Shown here: positions 27,015-35,532 of the stretch, piece by piece
Position numbering within the stretch: position 1 is the first letter of the stretch
How the letters are laid out: each line of letters starts with the position of its first letter
Source: Dyadobacter frigoris
Lineage (GTDB): Bacteria > Bacteroidota > Bacteroidia > Cytophagales > Spirosomataceae
DNA length: 64,000 nt
Assembly: GCF_005280585.1 (NCBI RefSeq)
Contig: NZ_SZVO01000017.1
Span: 1 to 64,000, forward strand
Direction of reading: 5' to 3'
Notes under the pieces: generated by a model
Databases searched by the model: none
The model's input: only the letters and a program-made list of their open reading frames with translations
Told to the model about the DNA's origin: nothing
Program-made: the position numbers and the translations under genes

Positions 27015-27989
27015 TTAATGCGTTGCACTTTTTAAATCTTCACCAATATTTTGAGGGTATTTCTCAGCCAGTTTTCTGATATCATAACTGAATTCGGTAA
27101 ATAGTTTTTCCCACTGCGCAGCCGTTTCAGGCGTGTAGGAATAAAATCCTTTGGCATTACTAACGCCTTTCGCACCATCTGCAACAAGTTTTTCCATCAT
27201 GGTAGGTGCTACGGCAGTATTGGAAAGTTCAGGGAAAAGATCCTGCATCACAGTCAGGTAAGCCGAGATTCCGGTAAGATCCATGAACCGGAATGGCCCC
27301 GCAAAAGTGATCCAGTAACCCAGATCATTCCGCAATGAGCGGTCCACATCTTCGACCGTAGCATATCCGTTTTCAACCAGATTAAAAGCTTCACGAAGCA
27401 TGGCATACATGATGCGGTTGGTAATAAAACCTCGGATATCTTTTCGTAAAAGAGAAGGTTCTTTTCCCCAGCTTTCCGCGAGTGCAATTATTTTTTTTGC
27501 ATAAATAATATCCGAATCTTTTCCGCAGATCACCTCCATAAAACGTGTGATGTGTGCCGGTTCAGCCCAATGTATACCCAGCAGACGCTCTGGATTTTGC
27601 AACCCCTGCTGCAAAACTGAAACGGGAATCGCAGACGTGTTACTTCCAATAATCGCAGTTGGAGAAATTACAGTTTCCAGTGCCTGATACACTTTTTTCT
27701 TTTCATCAACACTTTCAATGATTGACTCGATCACCACTTCATGACCAGCCAAATCCTGCACCTGATCGGTAATGATTAATTTTTCTATCACTGCTTGTGG
27801 ACTTTCGGAAAGCAACCCTTCTTCTTTAAGTTCAGTAAGAAAATTCAATATTCTCACCCTCGCTCCGGGAACTTCTGCAATATCTTTTACCAGCGAAGTT
27901 ACCTCGTGACCGGCAGCCAGAATACATGTGGCGATACTGCTTCCCATCAATCCAAGTCCTACCGTTCCAATCCTTATTTTTTCAGTCAT
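27015..27989 (-). CDS. 3-hydroxyacyl-CoA dehydrogenase family protein
   Basis: 324 residues. The NAD-binding loop is GTVGLGLMGSSIA (~8-20), and the catalytic His is in GIHWAEPAHITRFMEVICG (~140), followed by the C-terminal helical domain (GFITNRIMYAMLREAF). The domain order is that of short-chain 3-hydroxyacyl-CoA dehydrogenases, but the family includes L-gulonate and carnitine dehydrogenases, and a sugar-acid or hydroxy-acid substrate is more likely in this operon. It starts 23 bp after the RidA gene and ends 1 bp before the best start of the enolase-superfamily gene. Confidence 0.88.
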   Translation of the reverse strand: MTEKIRIGTVGLGLMGSSIATCILAAGHEVTSLVKDIAEVPGARVRILNFLTELKEEGLLSESPQAVIEKLIITDQVQDLAGHEVVIESIIESVDEKKKVYQALETVISPTAIIGSNTSAIPVSVLQQGLQNPERLLGIHWAEPAHITRFMEVICGKDSDIIYAKKIIALAESWGKEPSLLRKDIRGFITNRIMYAMLREAFNLVENGYATVEDVDRSLRNDLGYWITFAGPFRFMDLTGISAYLTVMQDLFPELSNTAVAPTMMEKLVADGAKGVSNAKGFYSYTPETAAQWEKLFTEFSYDIRKLAEKYPQNIGEDLKSATH

Positions 27990-28012
27990 AATAATCTTGT
28001 CAAAGGAGAAGG

Positions 28013-28399
28013 TTACTGTGTTTTTATTCTGGCAATGGCATCGATTTCTACCTTTATTCCATCACCCAGCACCGATTGCACGGTAGTTCTTGCCGGTTTT
28101 ATACCCGGAAAAAAAGATGCATAAACCGTATTGTATCTGTCAAATTCATTGATATCACTCAAATGCGCACTGCATTTGACAATGTCGTCCATACCTCCAC
28201 CAGCTGCTTCAATTATCTTTTTGATATGATTAAGCGTATTTGTTGTTTCTTCTTCAATGGTGCCGTGAATTACTTCGCCGGTTGAAAGATCCACCGAGCC
28301 TTGTCCGCTGATAAATAACCAGCCATTGATCAAAACTCCGGCAGAATAAGCGCCGGTACTCACTTTTTTATCGGGATGTTCTATTTCTATCTTGCTCAT
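28013..28399 (-). CDS. RidA/YjgF-family reactive-imine deaminase
   Basis: 128 residues, full length for the family. KVSTGAYSAGVLINGWLFIS and ARTTVQSVLG are typical; the Arg in the latter is the residue that binds the carboxylate of enamine/imine intermediates in active RidA proteins. It would hydrolyse reactive 2-aminoacrylate-like products. Its presence implies that an amine-containing intermediate arises in the operon, which agrees with the creatininase gene just before it. The stop of creatininase and the start of this gene share one base (TAATG type). Confidence 0.9.
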   Translation of the reverse strand: MSKIEIEHPDKKVSTGAYSAGVLINGWLFISGQGSVDLSTGEVIHGTIEEETTNTLNHIKKIIEAAGGGMDDIVKCSAHLSDINEFDRYNTVYASFFPGIKPARTTVQSVLGDGIKVEIDAIARIKTQ

Positions 28400-29190
28400 T
28401 ATTTCTTTGAAAGATCTTTTGATAAAGGCCAGTTTTTGAAAGATTTAAGAAAATCAGTTATCGAGGCAGCTGCATTTTCCAGCAAATGTTTTCCCTTTTC
28501 TGCATTGGCCAGCTGCGGCTCTCCGCTGCTCCCGTTTGAGGAAATAAACTGCGTCTGTTTGAAAAGTGTGACGCCTCGGTTTGGCTCATCATCTTCCCAG
28601 GGAATGTAGCCGTTGCTTTCCGGGCGAACGGGACGTTCCGCTTTTTCCATCCACACTTTTTTAGGAAAAATGTGAAGCATCATACTGGTTTCATACTCAC
28701 AGGCATGACTCAGTGCGGGACTTTCCATGGGTGCTTGTCCGGCGAAAACCGTACCGGCCGTTTCCCAATAAGTGACCAGGGCGATGTTAGGTGATAAATC
28801 CGAATCGTACTTGTTTCCCAAAACAGCCAGCGCCTGTTTTACCGGTGTTACATTCCCACCATGGCCATTTAGCAAAACAATCTTCCGAAAACCACTTTTC
28901 AGCATCGATTCAACCAATTCTACAATTACAAGTGTGTACGTATTGATCGTTAAACTGATCGTCCCGCCAAAAGCCAGATGATGATGACTTGAACCATAAG
29001 CCAGCGTTGGGCAAAGCAAAATGTCTTCTTCCAGGTTTTGTTCCGCTTTCTGAGCTATCCAGGTAACAAGATCCGTATCCGTTGCAACACCAAGATGCGG
29101 ACCGTGTTGTTCAATTGCAGCAATCGGCAAGACAATAACTTTGTCTGTAAGCTGGTTGATTTGCGGATAGCTTAAATCTGAAAACTTCAT
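28399..29190 (-). CDS. Creatininase-family amidohydrolase
   Basis: 263 residues. Metal-binding motifs of the creatininase fold are visible: AAIEQHGPHLGVATDTD (~24-40) with Glu, His and Asp ligands, then VLLNGHGGN (~125) and HACEYETSMM with a further Glu (~175). Members hydrolyse creatinine, 3-dehydro-shikimate-like amides, mycofactocin precursors or formamides, so the amide substrate remains open. It is the first gene of the - strand operon, 91 bp downstream of a near-perfect palindrome, and is followed directly by RidA. Together they point to a nitrogen-containing substrate whose amide or lactam is opened first. Confidence 0.88.
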   Translation of the reverse strand: MKFSDLSYPQINQLTDKVIVLPIAAIEQHGPHLGVATDTDLVTWIAQKAEQNLEEDILLCPTLAYGSSHHHLAFGGTISLTINTYTLVIVELVESMLKSGFRKIVLLNGHGGNVTPVKQALAVLGNKYDSDLSPNIALVTYWETAGTVFAGQAPMESPALSHACEYETSMMLHIFPKKVWMEKAERPVRPESNGYIPWEDDEPNRGVTLFKQTQFISSNGSSGEPQLANAEKGKHLLENAAASITDFLKSFKNWPLSKDLSKK

Positions 29191-29280
29191 AGTGAACGCA
29201 GGCGTTTACAAATACTTTTTTGACTATCGGGTAAATTGCGCTGATTAGTCTCTCGTAACAATATTAATGAATTCTATCAA

Positions 29281-29319
29281 TTATTGTTTACAAAAATATG
29301 CATATTTTGTAAACAATAA
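29281..29319. promoter_or_regulatory. Near-perfect 39-bp palindrome, likely GntR-family operator
   Basis: Arms TTATTGTTTACAAAAATATG (29281-29300) and CATATTTTGTAAACAATAA (29301-29319) pair completely apart from one extra A in the left arm. It lies upstream of the creatininase operon (start 29190) and downstream of the hexosaminidase gene. The core TTGTTTACAAAA resembles dyads at 38450-38482 (in front of susC) and 39261-39297 (in front of the second GntR gene). Recognition by the GntR protein at 38621-39259 is the simplest explanation, but this is inference from shared sequence. Confidence 0.65.
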
Positions 29320-29369
29320 AATAGTTTTAGAATTTAATTTTAAATCTGATTAGCTAATTGATGCAATTT

Positions 29370-31442
29370 CTAAAAATCGGGTTTAAATAATTCTTCAAAA
29401 GGCTTCGTCGCGATGTGATCCGGGCTGTTTTGTATCCGGTAATCATTTACTTTCAAATGCAGTTTTTGCCATAAAGCGTGCTCAACATCAAATCGCCCCA
29501 ATATCGTATTCAGCCGGTAAGGTTTGTATTCTGAATTCCAGGATTGTTCATAGGCAGATTTTAATGCACCGTTTTCATCCATCATATCGATAAGCAGTCC
29601 GTGGCACAAATAAGTAATGTCATAAACCACGAAATCGTTTTTCTTCTTTTTGAGCATAGAATCATTCCAGCGGTCGCAGACGGTTTTGGCCCACAGAAAA
29701 CGTGTTGCGTTGTAATGCATTAATCTGGCTGACACCAAAAGGGAATTGATGAAGGGTGCATCATTTTTATCACATTTTTCCAAAGCGGAAATTAATGCTG
29801 ATTGGGCCTCCTCGCTGTTTTTTCTCGCATTTTTAAAATCTGTCAGATGTTTGGCAGTATTGGAAAGATAATAAGGCAAAAACGGATTAGACCAGCTCTC
29901 GATAATGGTTCCTCTTGGCATTCCATTGGTATTTCGGCCAAGGCCTTTGTCAAGATCTTCATTTGATTTTTGAAGATATTCAAAGGCTGATTTCATTTCG
30001 TCTGCGACTTTTGGAAAAGCAAGCGAAGCATAATCTGATGCAAATTTCTGCTTATCTGCACTCGTTCCCTGCCAGGCACCAATGCTGCCGTAAGCCATAA
30101 AAAGCCAGGATGGACGCACAAAAGGTTCAACAGGATCTGTCCAGACTGAATTGATAAAACCAAGCGTTTTATTTTTGATCCCGGCCTTCAAACATAAGTC
30201 AATGTTGGTGTAGGTATAATCTGCGTCCGGATAAATATGGCCCCAGCCCGAAACGGCCGGCTGGATCAGGAATTTTCTTTTTTCGGCCAAAACGGGATTT
30301 AGATAGCGGTTAATCTCAACAGTATCAGGTTTATATTCCCAAATAACCGGAATTACGTCCCTTGGTATTTTACCGATAATTTCCGGATAATAATTATTCA
30401 TATCCGTCCAGGTCATAACCGTTTTGCCCTGTTTTTTTAATTCGGCCTGTACAAAATCAAGCTGTTGGAGCCAGAGTTTTTCTGAACTTATTTTCATATC
30501 AACATCATCGGCGATGCGTTTGGTTTCCCAGGTTTCGTCAAAACCAACATGAATAAAAGGACTTTTGAAAAGCCTGGTGTATTGAGTGATCCAGTTGGTT
30601 AGCAGTTCATTGACTTTTTGATTTCGTGGATCGAGCTCATGTCCATAATGCCCGATGGAAAGATCCGCATATTTTTCATTTCTTAGTAATTCATGCAAAT
30701 GTCCGTATAAATTTAAAAACGGAATGACATCCATATGCCGCTGTTTTCCGTAAGCAATAATTTCCGAAATGTCCCTTTTGGAATAACCTGTTTTATATCC
30801 AAGCGAAGGAAAACCGTCCAGTTCAATGCTTACCTCATTGTAAAAATAGTATTGATTCGTTTTCCATTTTGCCAGAAAATCAATCTGTTTTTTTATTTCA
30901 TCGACACTTAAAAGACCACCGTGCGAAAAATCCATCATGATTCCACGGTAACCAATTTTCGGTTTGTCTTTGATAGTAATCAATGGAAGTTTCGCATTTT
31001 TGCCATATCCTTGAGCCAGTTGACGAATCGTTTGAATGGCATAAAATAAACCCGTAGAGGTATTGGCTTCAACCTGAATTTTTCCGGAATTAATGCGAAG
31101 TTGATACCATTCCCTTTCACTAGTGCCGTTCATCTCACTTACTTCCGGAAGCTCGTGTCCGGTTTCTTTAATTTTATATTGAAAAGTGGCTTTTGGTGAA
31201 ACCGAAGCTGTTTTTGGATATTTTCCGGTGCGTTCCAGGATAACAGATTTGAGCTCTCCGATTGCAAATAAAATATCTTCGCTGGCATTTTTCGGAACAA
31301 ATATGGAAATGTTTTCAAGTGGAAATAACCCTTCGCTGACCTCCGCAAAATCGGGGTTTGGCAAAAGCAAAGGCTCTTTTTGTGCAAATGCGCCAAGACT
31401 AAAAAGAAAGAAAAACCAGATTTTTATTACTAATTTTTTCAT
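29370..31442 (-). CDS. GH20 beta-N-acetylhexosaminidase, secreted
   Basis: 690 residues with a signal peptide (IWFFFLFSLGAFAQ). A GH20b accessory domain (~25-150) precedes the GH20 barrel, which begins at PKIGYRGIMMDFSHGG. The catalytic Asp-Glu pair is in HVGFDETWE (D302, E303); the usual Gly-Gly-Asp-Glu is changed to Gly-Phe-Asp-Glu, but the acid/base pair is kept. The C-terminal 200 residues are helical. It should release N-acetylhexosamine residues from glycans in the periplasm or at the surface. Its neighbours are a heparinase-like lyase and a SusC/SusD pair, together a small polysaccharide utilisation locus for an amino-sugar-containing glycan. Confidence 0.88.
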   Translation of the reverse strand: MKKLVIKIWFFFLFSLGAFAQKEPLLLPNPDFAEVSEGLFPLENISIFVPKNASEDILFAIGELKSVILERTGKYPKTASVSPKATFQYKIKETGHELPEVSEMNGTSEREWYQLRINSGKIQVEANTSTGLFYAIQTIRQLAQGYGKNAKLPLITIKDKPKIGYRGIMMDFSHGGLLSVDEIKKQIDFLAKWKTNQYYFYNEVSIELDGFPSLGYKTGYSKRDISEIIAYGKQRHMDVIPFLNLYGHLHELLRNEKYADLSIGHYGHELDPRNQKVNELLTNWITQYTRLFKSPFIHVGFDETWETKRIADDVDMKISSEKLWLQQLDFVQAELKKQGKTVMTWTDMNNYYPEIIGKIPRDVIPVIWEYKPDTVEINRYLNPVLAEKRKFLIQPAVSGWGHIYPDADYTYTNIDLCLKAGIKNKTLGFINSVWTDPVEPFVRPSWLFMAYGSIGAWQGTSADKQKFASDYASLAFPKVADEMKSAFEYLQKSNEDLDKGLGRNTNGMPRGTIIESWSNPFLPYYLSNTAKHLTDFKNARKNSEEAQSALISALEKCDKNDAPFINSLLVSARLMHYNATRFLWAKTVCDRWNDSMLKKKKNDFVVYDITYLCHGLLIDMMDENGALKSAYEQSWNSEYKPYRLNTILGRFDVEHALWQKLHLKVNDYRIQNSPDHIATKPFEELFKPDF

Positions 31443-31485
31443 TTTGAAATATTTACAAAATTATTTTCAACGGATCTTGCAGCGA

Positions 31486-33381
31486 CTATCTCGGCCAGTT
31501 TTTCAATGGTGGCAGTGGCTTGGAAACATTAACTCTGGCATTTCCCGGAATCAGAAATACCTGAAACGATTGTTTTTTACCCGCAGGAATTACCGCTTCA
31601 AATCCAACCAGCGTGGTTCCCGGATTGGGATCATCATAGTCATGCGGCGGATTAGTTGTCCAGGTTTTTATGGAAATTTCAGGGGAATTCGGAATGCTGA
31701 TTATCAGTTTTTTGCCATTCTGACTTAATTCTGCCTGATTGCCTTTTAGGTCAACTTTCGCCGAAGTAAGCATCGCCCAGCGGACAGTTGTTTCTTTATC
31801 CAGATTTTCAATTTCATCCGTTACGATTACAAATTGACCATCCATTAAGGCAATCCCACGCTCAGCCTTTTTGACCTGACCTTTATAGATTGACGAAAGA
31901 TCGGTGATCGCATTTATAAATTGAGGATTACCGGAATGACTTATGACCGGAGCGTAGCCATTCACACGTTGCAGAGAATCATTGAAGGTTAAGGTATTAT
32001 GGGAGAAGTTGTTATAACGAAATATTTTCCAACGCTGACCATTTTGTTTGTTTGCCCAAAGGTCAATATTTTTCAATTCAAGCGCGGTATATTCCTGGAA
32101 ACCAAAATCTTTTGCCCAGCGAATTCCGTCGGCTTCCAAAACAAAAGAACCTGCGTCCATATGTCCATGTGTGACAAAGGGCGAGCCGCCTTTCATTCCA
32201 ACAAAAACAGCATTAGTATCCGTCCAGGAAGACCGCATTAAAGCCACCGGATTTTTGCCGCCACCGACCCAGATCTTATTTTTCGGCATTGTGATTTTTT
32301 CTATATCAATATTTCGTCCCCAGATCATCAGAGCGGGAAGGAGCCTGTCTGTGTTTTTTGCGAGTTTTTCTCTGGTCAAAAAACTACGCTCGTTCCAAAG
32401 CAATGACGGGTCCTTTAATTTTCCTGCAAACCACAACATGGCCGGCTGTAAAGTAGATACTTCGGAAGCATCCGAATAGTTAAAATTTTTACCGGTTGGG
32501 CCGATCATGTTTTCAAGATAGGACGCTGTTTTTAAAAATCCGGGTATTTTACTTAATTCAAAATCGGTTTTGAAAACTTTTTCAATGGCGTTCAAAAACA
32601 TGATGTTAAACGTAGTTCCGTAACCCCAATAGGTATATCCTTCGGCAAATGCGCCATCTGGTCCATTGTCTTTCATCGCGATTTGGATACTGGCAATGGA
32701 GCGGTTAATTACTTTTTCGGCAAGTGCAGGATGGTCCTCATAAATGGCCAAAGCACCGAAAGAAATACCTGCATTGCAAACTTGGTTCCAGTTATTGGTC
32801 ACGGAAAGCCATTTGCGGTAATTAGGGTAGGTAGGGTCAAAAGAGGTAGCAATTCCTTTTTTTAGAATGGCCTCTTTGATGATCGAGCGTGATTTTTCGG
32901 ACAGATCATGATAAAGCCAATCGTAGCCAATGGCGACGGCCATTGTCATTTCTGCGACATCCAGATAATGATCAGGATTCCAGTCGGTGAAATTGGAAAC
33001 GGCTAATAATTCCTGTTCTGCTCTGTCAAGATATTTTCGTTCATGCGTCATCCGCCAGGCATAGCTCAGATGAAAAACCCGGTTAAGACATTCCCTGGAT
33101 TTGGCAAGCAGCCTTACGCCAAAAAGAATTCTTTCCACGGGTTTTGTCATCAGCATACTGTCACATTTCTGTAAAATTTCAGCATGAACTCCTTGTGATA
33201 TACGTTGAGTGGAAATTGCTGTTTTGATATTATTTTCTTCTCCGGCTAATAATAATAGTCGGGGATGATCCGGAATAGGGGTAGAGGAATTGATGAATTT
33301 CAGCGAATCTATGTGATGAGGCTGTGCATAGACTGCTGAAAACATTATCAGTAAAAAGAAAAGTAATCCGGTGTACCGCAT
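31486..33381 (-). CDS. Heparinase II/III-family polysaccharide lyase, secreted
   Basis: 631 residues, signal peptide LLFFLLIMFSAVYAQ. An alpha/alpha toroid at ~40-370 (WNQVCNAGISFGALAIYEDH, DGAFAEGYTYWGYG) is followed by the heparinase II/III beta-sheet domain with the hallmark THGHMDAGSFVLEADGIRW at ~400. The Tyr and His expected for beta-elimination are in EGYTYWGYG and GHMDAG. Such lyases cleave uronic-acid-containing glycans, for example glycosaminoglycans or alginate. Beside a hexosaminidase, a glycosaminoglycan-like substrate is more likely than alginate. It is 43 bp upstream of the hexosaminidase gene in the same operon. Confidence 0.88.
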   Translation of the reverse strand: MRYTGLLFFLLIMFSAVYAQPHHIDSLKFINSSTPIPDHPRLLLLAGEENNIKTAISTQRISQGVHAEILQKCDSMLMTKPVERILFGVRLLAKSRECLNRVFHLSYAWRMTHERKYLDRAEQELLAVSNFTDWNPDHYLDVAEMTMAVAIGYDWLYHDLSEKSRSIIKEAILKKGIATSFDPTYPNYRKWLSVTNNWNQVCNAGISFGALAIYEDHPALAEKVINRSIASIQIAMKDNGPDGAFAEGYTYWGYGTTFNIMFLNAIEKVFKTDFELSKIPGFLKTASYLENMIGPTGKNFNYSDASEVSTLQPAMLWFAGKLKDPSLLWNERSFLTREKLAKNTDRLLPALMIWGRNIDIEKITMPKNKIWVGGGKNPVALMRSSWTDTNAVFVGMKGGSPFVTHGHMDAGSFVLEADGIRWAKDFGFQEYTALELKNIDLWANKQNGQRWKIFRYNNFSHNTLTFNDSLQRVNGYAPVISHSGNPQFINAITDLSSIYKGQVKKAERGIALMDGQFVIVTDEIENLDKETTVRWAMLTSAKVDLKGNQAELSQNGKKLIISIPNSPEISIKTWTTNPPHDYDDPNPGTTLVGFEAVIPAGKKQSFQVFLIPGNARVNVSKPLPPLKNWPR

Positions 33382-33407
33382 TTTCCTGTTTTTATAATTT
33401 GAAATTT

Positions 33408-33449
33408 AATTGACCAACAGCACTTGTAGTAAAGAGCTGTTGGTCAATT
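33408..33449 (-). terminator. Perfect 14-bp hairpin between susD and the lyase gene
   Basis: Arms 33408-33421 (AATTGACCAACAGC) and 33436-33449 (GCTGTTGGTCAATT) pair without mismatch around a 14-base loop, directly downstream of the SusD stop. There is no clear T-run, so it is more likely a partial terminator or a stem that stabilises the highly expressed susC-susD mRNA segment relative to the enzyme genes. Confidence 0.6.
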
Positions 33450-33454
33450 AAATA

Positions 33455-35023
33455 CTAGTTTTTATCCCACCACAAAGGCGTGGCTGCATTATCGGGTCCG
33501 CTTAACATTTTAACGGCTTTGGCAACTTCGGCCGCGTTTGTCTGTTTTTCGGTATCCAGAAATGGCATCCGTCTGATGAATGTACCCTGTGGCAGATCCG
33601 TGTTTTCGCTATGTACCACCGTGTAAAGTTTCGGAAGTCCTGACCGTCTCAATTCAGCCCAGCCCTCGGCTCCATCGGGATAAAGAGCCAGCCATTTTTG
33701 CTGGGCAATTTGTTTTCTCTGCATACTTTCTGTACCGCTGAAAAGAACCGGGTAATCATTAACTGCGGGAGATTTCATGCCATCCAACGGAGCGATCGGG
33801 GTTGCAGTACTGCTGATATATTTAGTGATCGCGGCATTGTCTGTAATTCCCCACTGCGCCATAGAAGCCTGGATCCCTTTTTTGTAAAAATCCTCAGCCG
33901 TTCCGCCCATGCTCCATCCGTTAAGTGCGCCTTCCGCACGGAGGAAATAGGCTTCTGCGGCGTGCATGATGTCCTGAGGTGCATTGTACGTGGTTTTCCA
34001 GTCATTGTTGACCCAGTTTACCCATCGCGTACCCATGTTGGAATTGAATAATCTTGAATTGATATCAAGGATTTTTTCAGAAGTAAATAATCCGTTTCTT
34101 ACGCCTTCAAAAGTTCCGGTTGAAATCGCAGGCTGGAAATAAACCGGCAAACGCGGATCGTTGTAGCCTTTTAAAACCGATTCCATCGCAGCACTCATCC
34201 GGATATCATCCCAACCCGAAGTCACGGCCAATCCGTTGTATTCGTTATAAGTCGTGGTCGATTTTGGCATGTAGGCATCATCTGAAATATCAGTCAAAAC
34301 ACCCGCTGCAACGGCTGCTTCTGCCTGTTGTTTTGCCAATGTCGGATTTACTTTTGAAATACGAAGTGCAAGTCTGAGCCGAAGCGTGTTGGCAAATTTC
34401 ATCCAGGCTGTGGCCGGACTGGCATTTTTGTTATAAATCAAATCATAGGTTCCGAAAGGTTTATCCGAAGTATGTGATTTCAGAACGGTTGAAGCTGCAT
34501 CCAGTTTTTTGAAAAAATCAAAGTAAACAGAATCCTGAGGAGTGTATGCGATATACCGGTTTCCAGAGGCTGCATTAAAATACGGAATCGGTCCAAAATA
34601 ATCTGTGACCCTGTGAAACATCCAAACCCACCAGATATTGGCCAGCGCATTTTCAGAAGTTTCAGCTTTGGTGCCGGCCATGATTGTTTTCAATTGCGGA
34701 GCTGCGGCGGTATAAACCGGGTTCCAGCAAGCGGGCATCCAATCCTGCCTGATCACATATCGATCCGTTGGAAATGACTGGGCAGCCTGTGCAAAGAACT
34801 GGGAATATACAGAAGCAATCGTGCCTTCACCCACCTCAAAATTGTCCGGGCTTAGTGTCGGTGTCATCAACGCATAGGCAAACTGAAAAGGATATTCAGT
34901 GGCTCCGATCGTGCTGATTTTGGTCGCATCTGTATTGATCGAATTGTAATCGTCGGTACAGCTATTGAGCCCGAGCGCTGCAATGGCTAGTAAGAAAAAC
35001 TGGTTTTTTATCGTCTTAAACAT
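33455..35023 (-). CDS. SusD/RagB-family nutrient-binding lipoprotein
   Basis: 522 residues. The signal ends in a lipobox (ALGLNSCTDD), which predicts a surface lipoprotein. The fold is that of the SusD-like family with short N-terminus, recognisable from WVWMFHRVTDYFGPIPYFNA, AWMKFANTLRLRLALRISKV and the C-terminal QKWLALYPDGAEGWAELRRS. It pairs with the SusC protein encoded 11 bp upstream and binds the glycan fragment that the hexosaminidase and lyase process. This SusD subtype differs from that at 7407-8885, so the two transport systems are not recent duplicates. Confidence 0.93.
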   Translation of the reverse strand: MFKTIKNQFFLLAIAALGLNSCTDDYNSINTDATKISTIGATEYPFQFAYALMTPTLSPDNFEVGEGTIASVYSQFFAQAAQSFPTDRYVIRQDWMPACWNPVYTAAAPQLKTIMAGTKAETSENALANIWWVWMFHRVTDYFGPIPYFNAASGNRYIAYTPQDSVYFDFFKKLDAASTVLKSHTSDKPFGTYDLIYNKNASPATAWMKFANTLRLRLALRISKVNPTLAKQQAEAAVAAGVLTDISDDAYMPKSTTTYNEYNGLAVTSGWDDIRMSAAMESVLKGYNDPRLPVYFQPAISTGTFEGVRNGLFTSEKILDINSRLFNSNMGTRWVNWVNNDWKTTYNAPQDIMHAAEAYFLRAEGALNGWSMGGTAEDFYKKGIQASMAQWGITDNAAITKYISSTATPIAPLDGMKSPAVNDYPVLFSGTESMQRKQIAQQKWLALYPDGAEGWAELRRSGLPKLYTVVHSENTDLPQGTFIRRMPFLDTEKQTNAAEVAKAVKMLSGPDNAATPLWWDKN

Positions 35024-35034
35024 GATATAATATT

Positions 35035-35532
35035 TTAGAATGACAGTTTCAGGTTCAATCCTATATTTCTGGTCGAAGGAAGGTTGTAGTACTCAATTCC
35101 CTGATAGTTACTATTTCCAAAGCTGACTTCGGGATCAAAATCCATTTTGCGTTTGCCGATTCCCGGAATGTTAAGAATTGCATTGCCACGGTAAATGAAG
35201 AACAGATTTCGTGCTACAAAAGATAGCCGGGCCGACTTGATAAATCCTGGAAGATGTCCAAAGGAATAGCCAAAAGTCAATTCACGGACTCTGACATTGG
35301 TCGCATGATAAGAGAAAAATTCACCCCATGAATAATCTCCCTGCGCTACGGTTTGCCAGAATTTTTCGGCGTTGATAGCAACTGTATTTGGTGCGCCTTC
35401 CGGTGTTACAGCGTTCACTGTCCAGGATCCTGCGTCACGGAAATTTTCAGTGGCCGATGAGGTTCCTGCATAGGCCGTTTGTGCCGCTGTTCCCGATGTG
35501 ATTATACCGCCGAATTTACCGTCAACGAGCAC
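35035..35532 (-). CDS. C-terminal part of the same SusC transporter (after the frameshift)
   Basis: 165 codons that continue the barrel of the SusC protein at 35502-38219: VLVDGKFGGIITSGTAAQTA, then VRVRELTFGYSFGHLPGFI and the terminal strand with the aromatic end (NIGLNLKLSF) needed for BAM-dependent insertion. Family sequence can be traced back to ~35598 in this frame, so the Met at 35532 is not a true start. This part alone would have no signal peptide and no function. SusD follows after 11 bp. Confidence 0.8.
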   Translation of the reverse strand: MLVDGKFGGIITSGTAAQTAYAGTSSATENFRDAGSWTVNAVTPEGAPNTVAINAEKFWQTVAQGDYSWGEFFSYHATNVRVRELTFGYSFGHLPGFIKSARLSFVARNLFFIYRGNAILNIPGIGKRKMDFDPEVSFGNSNYQGIEYYNLPSTRNIGLNLKLSF

